In this document: positions 1 to 8,289 of the stretch, in pieces
Numbering within the stretch: the first letter of the stretch is position 1
Layout: each line of letters begins with the position of its first letter
Assembly (NCBI GenBank): GCA_004151065.3
Contig: NWUY0300029776.1
Span: forward strand, 10,687 to 28,868
Source: Larix sibirica
Taxonomy: Eukaryota > Streptophyta > Pinopsida > Pinales > Pinaceae
DNA length: 18,182 nucleotides
Direction of reading: 5' to 3'
Notes under the pieces: model-generated
The model's input: only the letters and a program-made list of their open reading frames with translations
The model's database searches: none
What the model was told of the DNA's origin: nothing
Program-made: the position numbers and the translations under genes

Positions 1-707
1 ATGGATTACCCATACCTTGACTAGGGGGGGTGTCGAATAAAATGGAGTCCATAGATTATTTGCGCCACTTTGGTTGAGAGGCTGAGTTTGAGGTGGGATC
101 CATTAGGTATTCGAGACATCGGAAGAGGGTATTCCAAAATTAAAGTTAGGGGGAATGTAGAACTGATGTTGATTAAGTTTCCCCCCGGCATGATTCTGGG
201 TTCCAGTCGTGGAGTACCCCCTGGTGGGTGGGATTTGAGGTCCCAAAGAAGGAATTGGTCATGACGAGGGAAATGGTATGTTGGACCCATTTGGGTACTG
301 ACAACAGGTTGTCCACCGCCAGGTTGAGTGTGTTGTCCCCATGGAGCAGAGGATACTAATGGGGGAGGTTGTTGATTGGTTCCACTCATGGAACCATCAA
401 ATGGTTGTCCTATCAAATATGAGGTGTGAGGTCCCCAAAGGGCAGATGATGCCGATGGAGGAGGCTGTTAATTAGTCCCACTTGGGGCACCAACAAATGG
501 TTGTCCTCCAAACAATGAAGTATGAGGTCCCCACGTAGGAGATGGTTCGGTCAGAGGAGGTTGGTTAGTGGTACTAACTGTGGTTCCAATGAATGGTTGT
601 CCTCCGGAAATAGTGTAGATTGTGGCTGAAGATNAACATGGAGAACAAGTACAGATAACTTGTTCATGACACTTAACTTGTGACCTATCGGTGTTCACCA
701 GCCACAA
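1..707 (-). pseudogene. Decayed Pro/Gly/Gln-rich tandem-repeat protein fragment
   Basis: I do not recognise this protein family. On the minus strand one frame runs from 707 down to 21, broken by a single in-frame TAA at 468-470. The first 34 residues contain a Cys-rich stretch (CHEQVICTCSPC). Then come three 32-residue repeats and a partial fourth, each with a core like GGQPFVG, then GTNQPPP, then WGPHTS. The TAA falls exactly where the neighbouring repeat has Gln, so it is best read as CAA to TAA decay. Below about position 270 a second minus frame reads more naturally as Pro/Gln/Asn-rich protein up to the window edge, which suggests a one-base indel near 260-290. No signal peptide or membrane segment is visible. 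It could be a fragment of a retroelement gag-like protein or of a host low-complexity protein. An ambiguous base at 634 makes one residue unknown. Decay is clear; function is not. Confidence 0.5.
318..605 (-). repeat. 3 x 96-bp coding tandem repeat (32 aa units)
   Basis: The plus-strand marker GGTTGTCC recurs at 307, 403, 499 and 595, exactly 96 bp apart. On the minus strand the units are 605-510, 509-414 and 413-318, with a degenerate fourth from 317. Each unit encodes 32 residues and the period is a multiple of three, so the array was amplified as coding sequence. The units have diverged moderately from one another at the protein level. Confidence 0.85.
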
Positions 708-746
708 GTTAAGTGGTTGTGTTAGTGTATTAAAGTGAGAAGTTAT

Positions 747-766
747 GACTAGTATTTATACTAGTC
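747..766. repeat. Perfect 9-bp inverted repeat (palindrome)
   Basis: GACTAGTAT, two bases TT, then ATACTAGTC. The arms are perfectly complementary over 9 bp. It could form a short cruciform or mark a palindromic binding site; no function can be assigned. Confidence 0.8.
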
Positions 767-1092
767 CAAGTCACACATTAATTCACTTTCAATTATTTAA
801 TATGACTGACATACCATGTTTTAAAATGTTTTTTATAAAACTTTTTCACTAGGGTCGACATGTCCCTTTTTCATAATATGATGACTTTTGTAGGGCCGAC
901 CTCAACCTTATTTGTCCAACGTTGTAGGGGTTTCTTTAATGGTTCAAGGGGCTTATTCCACGCATTTCAAGGGCATGTTAGGACCCTTAATTTATGCCTT
1001 CTTCCATGCACTTTAATACTTTTGTAGAGGGGTGTCTTTACCACTTTAGGGGCTTCTTCTTCAAGACATCATTTGTGTACAACTAAAAGTGG

Positions 1093-1114
1093 ACATGTGG
1101 AAACAACCACATGT
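1093..1114. repeat. Perfect 8-bp stem with 6-base loop
   Basis: ACATGTGG, loop AAACAA, then CCACATGT. A simple hairpin in the spacer, without a following T-run or coding context, so not called a terminator. Confidence 0.75.
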
Positions 1115-1398
1115 TATCTCATCCCGTGAGGGCCATGCTTAACAACTACGGCATAAAGAGACTACTTTGAAGTTATATAAACTTATGCTTGGATTTTAAC
1201 ACCAACCTTATTCAACAAAAATCATCTTAAAATATCAATGTTATTTTGTTTTTCAAATGTATAAAATATTCATTGCATCTTACAAGCTACATCCATATAT
1301 CATTACATTGCTTACCTCTCAACTAAGCCAAGTGCAACAAAAGTGAGTTGGAATAATGTGATCCCTAACAAAGAATTAGATTAGAGAAAAGAAAGAAG

Positions 1399-1488
1399 TG
1401 ATGTGAATACAGGGCTTAGGAATTAGATTACTTTATAATAATAATAATAATAAAATAATAATAATAATAATAAAATGATGTGAATACA
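1399..1488. repeat. 13-bp direct repeats flanking a (TAA)n-tailed insert
   Basis: TGATGTGAATACA occurs at 1399-1411 and again, identical, at 1476-1488. Between them lie 23 bases of body and a run of ATA/TAA triplets ending in AAAA. Identical short repeats around a segment with a simple A-rich 3' tail are the signature left by retroposition of a short or strongly 5'-truncated element. Some similarity continues past the second copy (TTAGATTAA against TTAGGAATTAGATTA), so a local tandem duplication is the alternative. Confidence 0.45.
1435..1475. repeat. (TAA)n microsatellite
   Basis: An ATA/TAA trinucleotide run of about 41 bases, interrupted once by an extra A. It ends in AAAA directly before a 13-bp direct repeat. 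Confidence 0.95.
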
Positions 1489-1514
1489 CCTTAGATTAAT
1501 TCTATATTGTGGAT

Positions 1515-1604
1515 TAATGGTTAAGAAAGGGCATTGTCTATGACTAATGATTAAGCAAGGCCATTGTCTATGACTAATGATTATGATAGGGCATTGTCTC
1601 AATA
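1515..1604. repeat. Three 30-bp tandem repeats
   Basis: Three consecutive 30-base units begin at 1515, 1545 and 1575, each starting TAATG(G/A)TTA and containing AGG(G/C)CATTGTCT. The first two differ at only a few positions. The third ends in CAATA instead of ATGAC. No coding frame runs through them. Confidence 0.9.
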
Positions 1605-1711
1605 ATAATTTTGGAATATACCCTTAGTGCCAAAGTATTGAACTTTGGTCATATGTATAAAGTAGCTAAGTTTGACCATGTAGATGTTGTGTATACTATT
1701 AAAAAAAACTT

Positions 1712-1730
1712 ACGTTTTATAATAAAACGT
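1712..1730. repeat. Perfect 9-bp inverted repeat, 1-base spacer
   Basis: ACGTTTTAT, a single A, then ATAAAACGT. The arms are perfectly complementary. It lies in non-coding DNA about 230 bp upstream of LINE 1; no role can be assigned. Confidence 0.8.
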
Positions 1731-1963
1731 TGCTTGAATATGTAGGACAATGTAGCACCACACTATTCCAATAAATGAACGTGTTTAAAATAAGAACATT
1801 AATTTAACTATTACATATAATAGAGTAGAGAACTATAATATCTCAGTATACTTCGATGTAGCAATTAAAAACTTTAAATTAAAATGCAAATAATTGAAAT
1901 AAAAAAATAAATATTTTGTAAGAGAATCATAATGTCCCTGGTATAACATCTAGCACCGTGCGG

Positions 1964-2176
1964 TTAGGGTTTGCAGTTTTAGAAGGGTCTTTGCAGTGTA
2001 AGACGGAGAAATTTGAAGCATTTTGGAGTTCATCCAATCGAAAGGTTGGCTTAGTACCAACCAAGAAAAAAAGTGGGAATCTTAGATTTATCTGCTGCAA
2101 ATCGATCCGTACATACATTGTGGAACCATTTCGATTATGTCCTAAGATGTAGCTGAGTTTCACCTGAACGCGTGTT
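1964..2176 (+). other. LINE 1 5' leader / possible ORF1 N-terminus
   Basis: The stretch begins with TTAGGGTTTGCAG. A 64-codon frame ends at 2152 and is in the same reading frame as the ORF1 fragments downstream, separated by stops near 2150 and 2165. It may be the mutated N-terminal end of ORF1 or 5' UTR; it shows no recognisable domain. Confidence 0.4.
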
Positions 2177-3619
2177 GTGTTGTTACTTCTGTACATTGTG
2201 GTGTGTTGCCAGATTTGTGGGGTTCTTGAACAATATGTGTTGTCCTTTATGCTCCCAATAATGGCGGTGGGGCCTCCAAGAATCCTTGATATTCCACTTT
2301 CTAGTTTACACAAGGGTCTTACTCCTAGTTACTCTATGTTATCTGCTCCTTCCCATTCGGATTGCAAAGAGGGTAGGGCTTCGAAAACATTGACTAGTGA
2401 AGCATCCCGCAATCGAAGGCATTTAAAAGCCCTAAAAGCAAAGGCTGAAGTGGAGGTTTTTGTACTAGATCAAGCTGTAAATCTGGATAGAGTTAGCATT
2501 CTCTCCAAAAGGGCTGTTGTGGGAAAAATTGAAGGCACTAAGCTCTCTCCTATGGAATTTGTAGAATGAGTAAACTAGACTTGGACTCCAGAACTTGGCC
2601 TTCCGCCCAGGACAAGTCTGTTATCAAAGGGGTGGGTAGCTTTCATTTTCCCCAATGAGGAAGTTATACCATCTATTATGGAGCGCACTTGGCTCATCAA
2701 GGACACATCCCTAGTAATGAAGTGTTGGCACACCAACTTTAATCCCAACACGGAGCATTTGACCAGAAGGCATTTGTGGGTACTCATGACAGGTTTCCCT
2801 TTCGAGCTCTAGACGTCGAACGTTTTTGAGGGTTTAGGAAATTTTTGGGGTTGTTTTATACGGTTGGAGAAGAACATGATCTATGACATTGATAAAAGGA
2901 TGGCTTCTATGATGGTCGAGTTCAATATTTCGAAGGGTTTACCAGCAAAGGTTGAGATAAATTGGGGTGGTAAATTTTTCAAGCAGAAACTTGACTATAA
3001 AAAAATTCCATTCCAGTGTTTTTTCTGCCATAATATAGGTCATGTCAAGGCTCGATGCCCTTTTCTGCATGGTCGGCTTCCCCTCCATGACTCTACTCCA
3101 GAGACAACCATCGAGGCAGCTACTCAAAAAGAGCAAGTTTGTTCTGATAACCACGGTATGTCCAAAGACGAACCCTCCTTGTTTTACGAAGGTGTAACAA
3201 AAGCTGAACTTGATTTCTATTTATCGATTGAGAAAGCACATGACCTTAAAAACCAAGTTTCCAAACCTATAGCTAGGAATATTTTGGGGGACTTAAATTC
3301 CATGGGTAAGCTTCCCCTTGAAGAAGGCTTTGTAATTCTTGTCCAATATTCCCCAGAGGAGGACACAGTACATGGAGGGGATAGGGTTTTAGTCTCGCCC
3401 AAAGTGGTTGAATTGCCGTCTATGGTGGAGAACCCAAACAATGAGACTATTAATAATAGATTGAATTCCTTTTCAAATTCCTTGTTGGTAGATCCTAGAG
3501 TGCACAAGTCACCTTTGGAGGTTTTCTCAAAAAAACCCTTATCCTATAAGGAAAATATTACCCCTTCCATTCGATGTATGAATGTTACGATTAGGAAAAA
3601 GAAGAAGAAAAAAAGATAA
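2177..3619 (+). pseudogene. LINE 1 ORF1: DUF4283-like domain plus zinc knuckle, broken
   Basis: ORF1 of plant L1 elements encodes a nucleic-acid-binding protein that packages the element RNA. Here a single frame runs through, broken by TGA 2567-2569, TAG 2576-2578 and TAG 2810-2812. The DUF4283-like region spans about 2470-2850: a VVGKIEG stretch, GWVAFIFPNEE, CWHTNFNP and the hydrophobic VLMTGFPFEL segment. A CX2CX4HX4C zinc knuckle follows at 3017-3058 (CFFCHNIGHVKARC) and keeps all four ligands. After it comes a low-complexity acidic and Ser-rich tail ending in a Lys run coded by a purine tract (about 3595-3617). The TGA replaces the Trp expected between VE and VN, a G to A change. The original start codon cannot be placed. 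LINE 2 has a related ORF1 in the same position. Confidence 0.8.
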
Positions 3620-3742
3620 AGGAATTGGGGAAACTTTCATTCCCCTTTCTAAATGATTGGAAGATGCTGAGAATCTGTCATTATGCGATAACTCTCCTTC
3701 CCCCAGGGCCCTTAAAGCAGAGTTTCCCTTACAAAGGGTGTC
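3620..3742 (+). other. LINE 1 ORF1-ORF2 junction
   Basis: About 120 bases between the last ORF1 stop and the first recognisable ORF2 residues. Stops occur in all frames. Purine tracts and GGGCCCTTAAAGC are present, and a similar GGGCCCTTAAAGC stands upstream of ORF2 in LINE 2 (near 11897). No internal promoter or ribosome entry site can be shown. Confidence 0.5.
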
Positions 3743-4420
3743 TTAATTTGCATCCTCTCATTTAATATTCGGGGAATTGGAGGGGTTAAAAAGGTTAAGG
3801 CCCTCTTCATTTTTTAAAAATCTACTAGCCTTGATTTGATTCTTATTCAGGAAACAATGTGCACGGTGTCCCAAGCTGTGGATATTTTCTCTAAGTATAT
3901 GCCAGGATGGTATTTTAGTGCTATTAACTCTTGTGGTATGTCTGGACATCTTTTGTCGGGATGGAACCCTTCTACTGCTTCTTTCAACGCTTACAAGACA
4001 TTGGGGGTCTGTTATTGGAGGGGCGTTTTCTTACTAATTCTACAGGCTTATCTATTATGAATATGTATGGCCCTTGCAGGACAGGGATATTTTCTAGACG
4101 TCCTTAGAATCTTCGAGACTTCTAAATAGTCCTAATATTATTATTGCAGGTGATCTCAACTTCACGTTATCTGTAGGAGAAGTTTGGGTTCCTCGAAATT
4201 AGTTGATGCTTTAGCTGAGTTTTTCAATGATTTAATTCAGAGGACACATTTGATAGATGCTTTTCCCAGAAAATTGGGGGCTACTTGGTGTAATAAAAGG
4301 GAGGTTCGGCAATGTATCAGCAAACATCTTGACAGATTTTTAATTGCAGAATATTTTCCTTCCAAATTCCACAAATATAGATCCTCTATTGAACATTCCA
4401 ACATTTCAAATCACTAGGCT
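3743..4420 (+). other. LINE 1 AP-like endonuclease domain (EEP family)
   Basis: The exonuclease-endonuclease-phosphatase fold is recognised by its motifs in order: ILSFNIRGIGG (from 3755), LILIQETM (from about 3833), MNMYGP (about 4054), IIIAGDLNF (about 4137-4163), LDRFLIA (about 4325) and the C-terminal Asp-His motif. Two frameshifts lie between the QETM and GDLN motifs, and one lies after GDLN. The catalytic SDH motif reads SNH at 4406-4414 (GAT to AAT), followed directly by a TAG in place of the usual Gln. QETM and GDLN keep the metal-binding Glu, Asp and Asn. With the Asp replaced the nuclease would be dead even without the stops. Confidence 0.8.
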
Positions 4421-4949
4421 ATCATACTTCAAATTGACAATCTCTCTTTTAAAGATCAAAGGCCTTTTAGATTTAATAGTACCTTGTTGTGGGATTCTAA
4501 TTACTATGAGATGGTCAGAAACTTCTGGACTTCAATTGAAGTTCCTACTGGAATCAACCCAATGGATGTATTGATCCTAAAACCGAAAGGCTTGGAGGAT
4601 AAAACCAAAGAGTGGGAGAAAAAAAAGGAACATGATCGTAAGGATCTTATACTTATTAAAATTCAAATACAACAACTTTATAAACGCAACCTGGATGGTC
4701 ATTTCACCGAAGAAGAACGAAAAACTCTTCTGAAATTACAGGACAGAATGGATGAAATTCTTAATATAGAGGAAAGTACCTGGAGGTTAAAAAGTCATGC
4801 AACCTGAGTTGAACTTAGGGATGGTAATACTAAATTTTTTCACCATTACGATACACACAAGAGGAATATAAACTAAATTTGGGACATCCAATACCAACAA
4901 GGGAAGTTCATAAGTGATCAAAAGGATCTTGAAGAGATAGCTTTAAATC

Positions 4950-6334
4950 ATTATAAACATCTATTTTTTGAATCTGGGATCAACGAAATTGATGAACAAC
5001 TCAAAGTCTTAAAACATTTTCCATCCTTTTTTTCGGCAAAGGAAGGCAAGGATGTGAGTAGACCCGTGACATTAGATGAAATTGAAAGTGTGTTGAAGGC
5101 TTTCGAAAAAGAGAAAATCATAGGGCCCGACGGGTGGACAGTGGTTTTGTTCTTAGCTTTTTTTGACATTATGGGCTTTGATCTGCTATAGATGATTGAG
5201 TTGTCAAGGGTGGAAGGTTGGGTTGCTGGAGGTATGAACTCTACCTTCCTGACTCTGATTCCAAAGTGAAACAAACCAGTTTCTTTTGGATATTTTAGAC
5301 CTATACTCCCTTTATAATCTGGCTTATAAAGTAATCCCCAAGATTATTGCTAACATAATTAAACCAAAGCTTTCGGAATTGATGACGAAAGAACAATTCA
5401 GGTTTTTATCAAATAGACAAATTCTTGTTGTTGTTGGCGTTACTCAGGAAGTTTTCCATTCAGCAAAAGTCAAAAAGTTGAGTGCTATGATTCTTAAAAT
5501 TGATCTGGTCAAAGCTTATGATCAGGTAAATTGGGGCTTTTTAAGGCTTTTGCTACTTCAAATCGGTCTTCCTCGGATTGTTACAATCTGGATTATGGTG
5601 TGTGTAATGACAACAAAATTCTCAGTGTTGATTAATGGTAATCCAACCTCCTTTTTCAAAAGCAATAGGGGACTGCGACATGGTTGTCTGTTGTCCCCCT
5701 TGTTGTTTGTATTGGTCATTGAAGGTCTAAGTAGAATGATTTGTGAAGCTAGAAGAGCAGGAGTTATAAAAGGGATTACAATTTCAAAGAAAATTCCCAT
5801 TACTCACTTACTTTGTGTGGATGACGTGGTATTGTTTGGAAAAGGAACTATTGATGAGTGGAAGGTATTTGCAAATATTATTCATATTTTCTGTAAGGCA
5901 TCTGGCATGCAAGTCAACACTAATAAATTTGCTTTTTTAAGTAATAATGTGGAAGAAGCCTTAACTGAACATATATCAAACTTTCTCCCTTTTAATTTCT
6001 CAAACCTGAATGAAGGTGTGAAATACTTGGGGATTTTTATCAAACCAAATGGATATGGAATCAATGCATGGCGGTGGCTTATTCGAAGGTTTGAGAAAAG
6101 AACCAATTCTTGGTGCTTAAAATTTCTTTCTCTAGGTGGGCATCTCATTTTACTGAATTCGTTTTAAGTAGCTTACCGATCTACTGGGCGATGATGGCTC
6201 AAATTACTCAAGCTATTTTATCCAAATTAAGAAGTTTAATGTTCATATTTCTCTGGTTGGGGAATTCGAAGGGAGGCTGTTATCATTTAGTCAATTGGGA
6301 AAACATTTCATTAACTAAAAAATATGGTGGCTAG
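4950..6334 (+). other. LINE 1 reverse transcriptase domain (RVT_1)
   Basis: The domain copies element RNA into DNA. Motifs seen: GPDGW (about 5128), FRPI (about 5294), EQFRFLSNRQIL (about 5392), motif A LKIDLVKAYDQVNW with its catalytic Asp at 5502-5504, motif B RGLRHGCLLSPLLF (about 5668), motif C at 5814-5825, SGMQVN (about 5901), VKYLGIF (about 6019) and the thumb start LSLGGHLILLNS (about 6129). Motif C reads CVDD; the family norm is F/Y-x-DD, so the aromatic residue before the two Asp is lost. An extra base near 5302 shifts the frame before NLAYK. A second shift near 6150 leads into VLSSLPIYW, the usual continuation. From 5286 to 6167 the frame is open, the longest intact piece of this element. 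Confidence 0.9.
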
Positions 6335-6869
6335 AAGATCAAAAATATTTTCTGGTTTAATAGTGCCTTATCTTTGAAATTTTTTTGGCGGGGACTCTTT
6401 GGAGTAAATATCTGGTCTGAAGTTTTCCATGCAAAATATATCAAAAAAGAGATTGTTAGCTAAATCAGAATACCAACAGGGGACTACAGAAACTCCTCTT
6501 TTTTCTGGAGAGGTTTTATGAAAATTCTTCCTTAGATCAGTACACATTTGACATGGCAGGTTGCTAATGCCAAACGTATATTAGTAGGTATTGATCCGAT
6601 TATCGGACATGATATAGAGTGTAAGTTGTCAAAAGTGATTTGTGACCTTCTTGCAGATTTTGGCTTTCACACTTTGAACCATATTAAAAGACCAAGTTGG
6701 CTCTCAACAGATAATTCATATTGGCTTACTGCAAAAGATCTCGATCTGGGTAGCATCTGGGCAAAAGAATGGAACCAATATATTCACAACCTGAACCTCG
6801 CCGGTATATTCGTCTTATAGATGAGATGGATCGGTTGGTATGGTGTAAAAATATTAACATGGGACATCA
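6335..6869 (+). other. LINE 1 RT connection region
   Basis: This joins the RT thumb to the zf-RVT domain. Typical pieces are visible: FFWRGLFG, WSEVFHAKYI, IPTGDYRNSSFFWRG and LTWQVANAKRILVGIDPIIG (6536-6600). It stays in one frame (that of 6548) with stops at 6332-6334, about 6461, 6533-6535 and 6818-6820. LINE 2 has lost the equivalent region. Confidence 0.7.
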
Positions 6870-7203
6870 TTACGACCAATTCGGCTTATCAAGCTATTGT
6901 TGAAGCACATTTTGAGGGTGTATGGAAATGGTGGTATGTCTCTTTATGGAAGTGGAATCTTCCACTATAAAGTGTTTCTTATGGCTCGCTTTCAATGGAA
7001 GGATTCTGACATGGGATAATTTGATCCGTAGAGGTAGACAGGGGCCAAACATTTGTATATTTTGCAGAAGTGATAGCGAATCAGTTGATCATTTATTTAT
7101 GAACTGTTTTTTTTCAAGGAGGGTTTGGATGAAGTTATGTAGTCTCTTGAAAGTGAATGCAGATTGGCCTAATACATATTTTGAAGAAGCTTATTTCAAC
7201 TAG
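6870..7203 (+). other. LINE 1 zf-RVT zinc-binding domain
   Basis: The family usually sits between RT and RNase H in plant LINEs. The pattern is present: KWNLP, then FLWLAFNGRILTWDNLIRRG, then CIFC about 20 residues before DHLFMNC and RRVW. The Cys-x2-Cys and His-x4-Cys ligands are conserved (about 7051-7110). A one-base shift near 6970 separates KWNLP from FLWLA. A TAG at 7201-7203 closes the frame. Confidence 0.8.
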
Positions 7204-7239
7204 ATCCAAAGACATCGTATTCTTAAAAATATATCGGGT

Positions 7240-7831
7240 ATGGTTTCTTAGATTCTGTGGATTATCCGCAATCAAGGTTTGTTTACGAATGATACTCCCT
7301 CAAAACATCAAGCATTAAATAGACTCTGGATCCTTTTAAATGGATATAAAAATTATCATGTTTTTTGTCGGGGTCCAAGGAGAGTTATGGATTTTGTGGT
7401 TGATATGTCAAAGTCTGCAGTTGGTTTTTTTGATGGTGCCTCAATGGAGTAAAATTGTGGAACAGGTTTTTATAGCATTGTGGGAAAGGATCTCTCCTAC
7501 AAGTTCTGACTTTCTTGTGGCCAAGGTTCTAATACAAAAGCCAAGTTGCTCGTACTTTTGGGTATTCTAAAAGTAGCTATCCTTTGTGGTTTAGTTTCCA
7601 TCAGAATATTTGGCAACTCATTGGTTATTGTCAAGTGGGCACAAAAGAAATTCAATCTGAACGTTCTGCAATATAATCATTGATCATATATATCGTGAAA
7701 TCAATGATACAATCGATGCACTCTACAAAGAAGAGCTTTATGGTGAAGCGGGATTTTTATATTGGGAAGAATGGGTTGATGGAGTCATTACACATTCAGG
7801 TTCCATGTTCTTTTTTGCAGACTCTTTCTAG
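7240..7831 (+). other. LINE 1 C-terminal RNase H domain
   Basis: Many plant L1 elements carry an RNase H at the end of ORF2 that degrades RNA in the RNA-DNA hybrid. After WIIRNQGLF (about 7259) comes GFFDGAS with the first catalytic Asp at 7432-7434, then GQGSNTKAKLL and FGNSLVIVKWA. In the family the second and third catalytic positions read AELL and GDS. Here Glu is Lys (AAG, 7543-7545) and Asp is Asn (AAC, 7615-7617), both G to A changes. Stops at 7450-7452 and 7507-7509 interrupt it. A frameshift near 7680 leads into DHIYREINDTIDALYKEEL and the final stop at 7829-7831. Confidence 0.75.
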
Positions 7832-8063
7832 TTTGTTTTACAGGTTTTGATGATCTTCTGATTGGGACTTTAGTTAGAAGGATATTTTTGTTTTCTTTCA
7901 TTAGGAATGAACTATGTGTCCAGGGTTGGTTGTTACTATTCTAGCTGGTATAGACTAGAACTCTCAGAATGTTTTGGATTGTTCTCATATAGTTATGGTG
8001 GTGTACTTTTTGATTCATAGAAATAACAAAAGTACCATTTTTTTCTCCTTGAAAAAAAGAAAG
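7832..8063 (+). other. LINE 1 3' UTR, stem-loop and A-tail
   Basis: About 230 bases follow the last ORF2 stop. Near the end a perfect 8-bp inverted repeat, GTACTTTT (8003-8010) and AAAAGTAC (8028-8035), encloses a 17-base loop. It is followed by a T-run and then GAAAAAAAGAAAG, read as the eroded poly(A) tail. LINE 2 has a similar TGTACTTT(C)TGGATCCAT at about 15163. In LINEs the 3' end of the RNA is what the reverse transcriptase recognises. Confidence 0.6.
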
Positions 8064-8176
8064 TTGGGATGTAAACTATAACACCATTGCTTGAAACTAC
8101 AAGCTCTATCCAAATAGGGTGATGGAACCACTCCGCTAGAATTGAGAACAACTTAGAAAACTCTAAAAATAACATT

Positions 8177-8289
8177 GAGAAACACATTCCCCAAAAAGGT
8201 TTGAGAGATCAATTGTCAAGGAATCAACCAAATGAGAAAAACACTTCATAAGAGGTTTGAGGATCAAATTGTAAGGAAATCATCTAAAT
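8177..8289. repeat. Degenerate 57-bp tandem duplication
   Basis: Unit 1 (8177-8233) and unit 2 (8234-8289) both begin GAGAAA, contain GGTTTGAG(A)GATCAA and TTGT(C)AAGGAA, and end CTAAAT or CCAAAT. They are about three-quarters identical by eye, with a few small indels. An old local duplication. Confidence 0.7.

Larger units (their letters stand above)
708..1963. other. Non-coding AT-rich spacer
   Basis: No credible coding frame is visible on either strand. The stretch holds small repeats listed separately: three inverted repeats, a (TAA)n tract with flanking direct repeats, and a 30-bp tandem array. There is also a degenerate direct repeat of about 35-40 bp, near 921-957 and 1020-1060, in which GTAGGGG-like and AGGGGCTT motifs recur about 100 bp apart. 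A TATA-like TTATATAAAC lies near 1173-1184. An LTR fragment is possible but I find no matching second LTR, primer binding site or polypurine tract. Confidence 0.6.
3743..7831 (+). pseudogene. LINE 1 ORF2: endonuclease-reverse transcriptase-RNase H polyprotein, broken
   Basis: ORF2 carries out target-primed reverse transcription: the endonuclease nicks the target and the RT copies the RNA from the free 3' end. The order of domains is EN (3743-4420), RT (about 4950-6334), zf-RVT (about 6870-7203) and RNase H (about 7400-7831). The reading frame changes near 4036, 4100, 4190, 5302, 6150, 6970 and 7680, and stops are scattered throughout, for example TAA 3815-3817, TAG 4415-4417 and TGA 4805-4807. 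The expected start codon before ILSFNIRG is not preserved. Its length, about 4.1 kb or roughly 1360 codons, matches a full plant L1 ORF2, so no large part is missing. Details are given under each domain. It cannot make a functional protein. Confidence 0.85.
1964..8063 (+). mobile_element. LINE 1: degenerate L1-type non-LTR retrotransposon
   Basis: This is a plant L1-type LINE with all parts still recognisable in order: a 5' leader, ORF1 (DUF4283-like plus zinc knuckle), ORF2 (endonuclease, reverse transcriptase, zf-RVT, RNase H), a 3' UTR with a stem-loop and a short A-rich tail. The left end is set at TTAGGGTTTGCAG, because LINE 2 also begins near TTAGGGTTTGTAG. The right end is set after the A-run at 8052-8058. 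No convincing target-site duplication was found, so both ends are approximate. The length of about 6.1 kb is normal for a full-length plant L1. At least nine premature stops and several frameshifts show it is an old, inactive copy. Confidence 0.85.

Noticed and set aside
890-1210. Solo LTR with TATA box
   Set aside because: Only a TATA-like string and degenerate repeats are seen. No TG...CA ends, flanking duplication or second LTR could be identified.
1399-1604. CRISPR-like array from short repeats
   Set aside because: Repeats are directly adjacent without unique spacers, and the context is a plant nuclear genome.
1927-2313. Minus-strand open frame of 128 codons
   Set aside because: It lies antisense across the LINE 1 leader and ORF1 start, has no recognisable domain and is explained by the plus-strand element.
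2939-3507. Minus-strand open frames over LINE 1 ORF1
   Set aside because: They are antisense to the zinc-knuckle frame, which has clear family motifs on the plus strand.
3595-3617. Poly-Lys tract as a nuclear localisation signal
   Set aside because: It sits at the end of a broken ORF1 and is coded by a simple purine run that may have grown by slippage, so function cannot be inferred.
7340-7570. Plus-strand open frame of 76 codons
   Set aside because: The RNase H motifs (GFFDGAS, GNSLVIVKWA) read in another plus frame across the same bases; this frame is incidental.
1923-8090. Target-site duplication around LINE 1
   Set aside because: The best pair (TATAACATC near 1942 and TATAACACC near 8077) is short, imperfect and not placed at the inferred ends.
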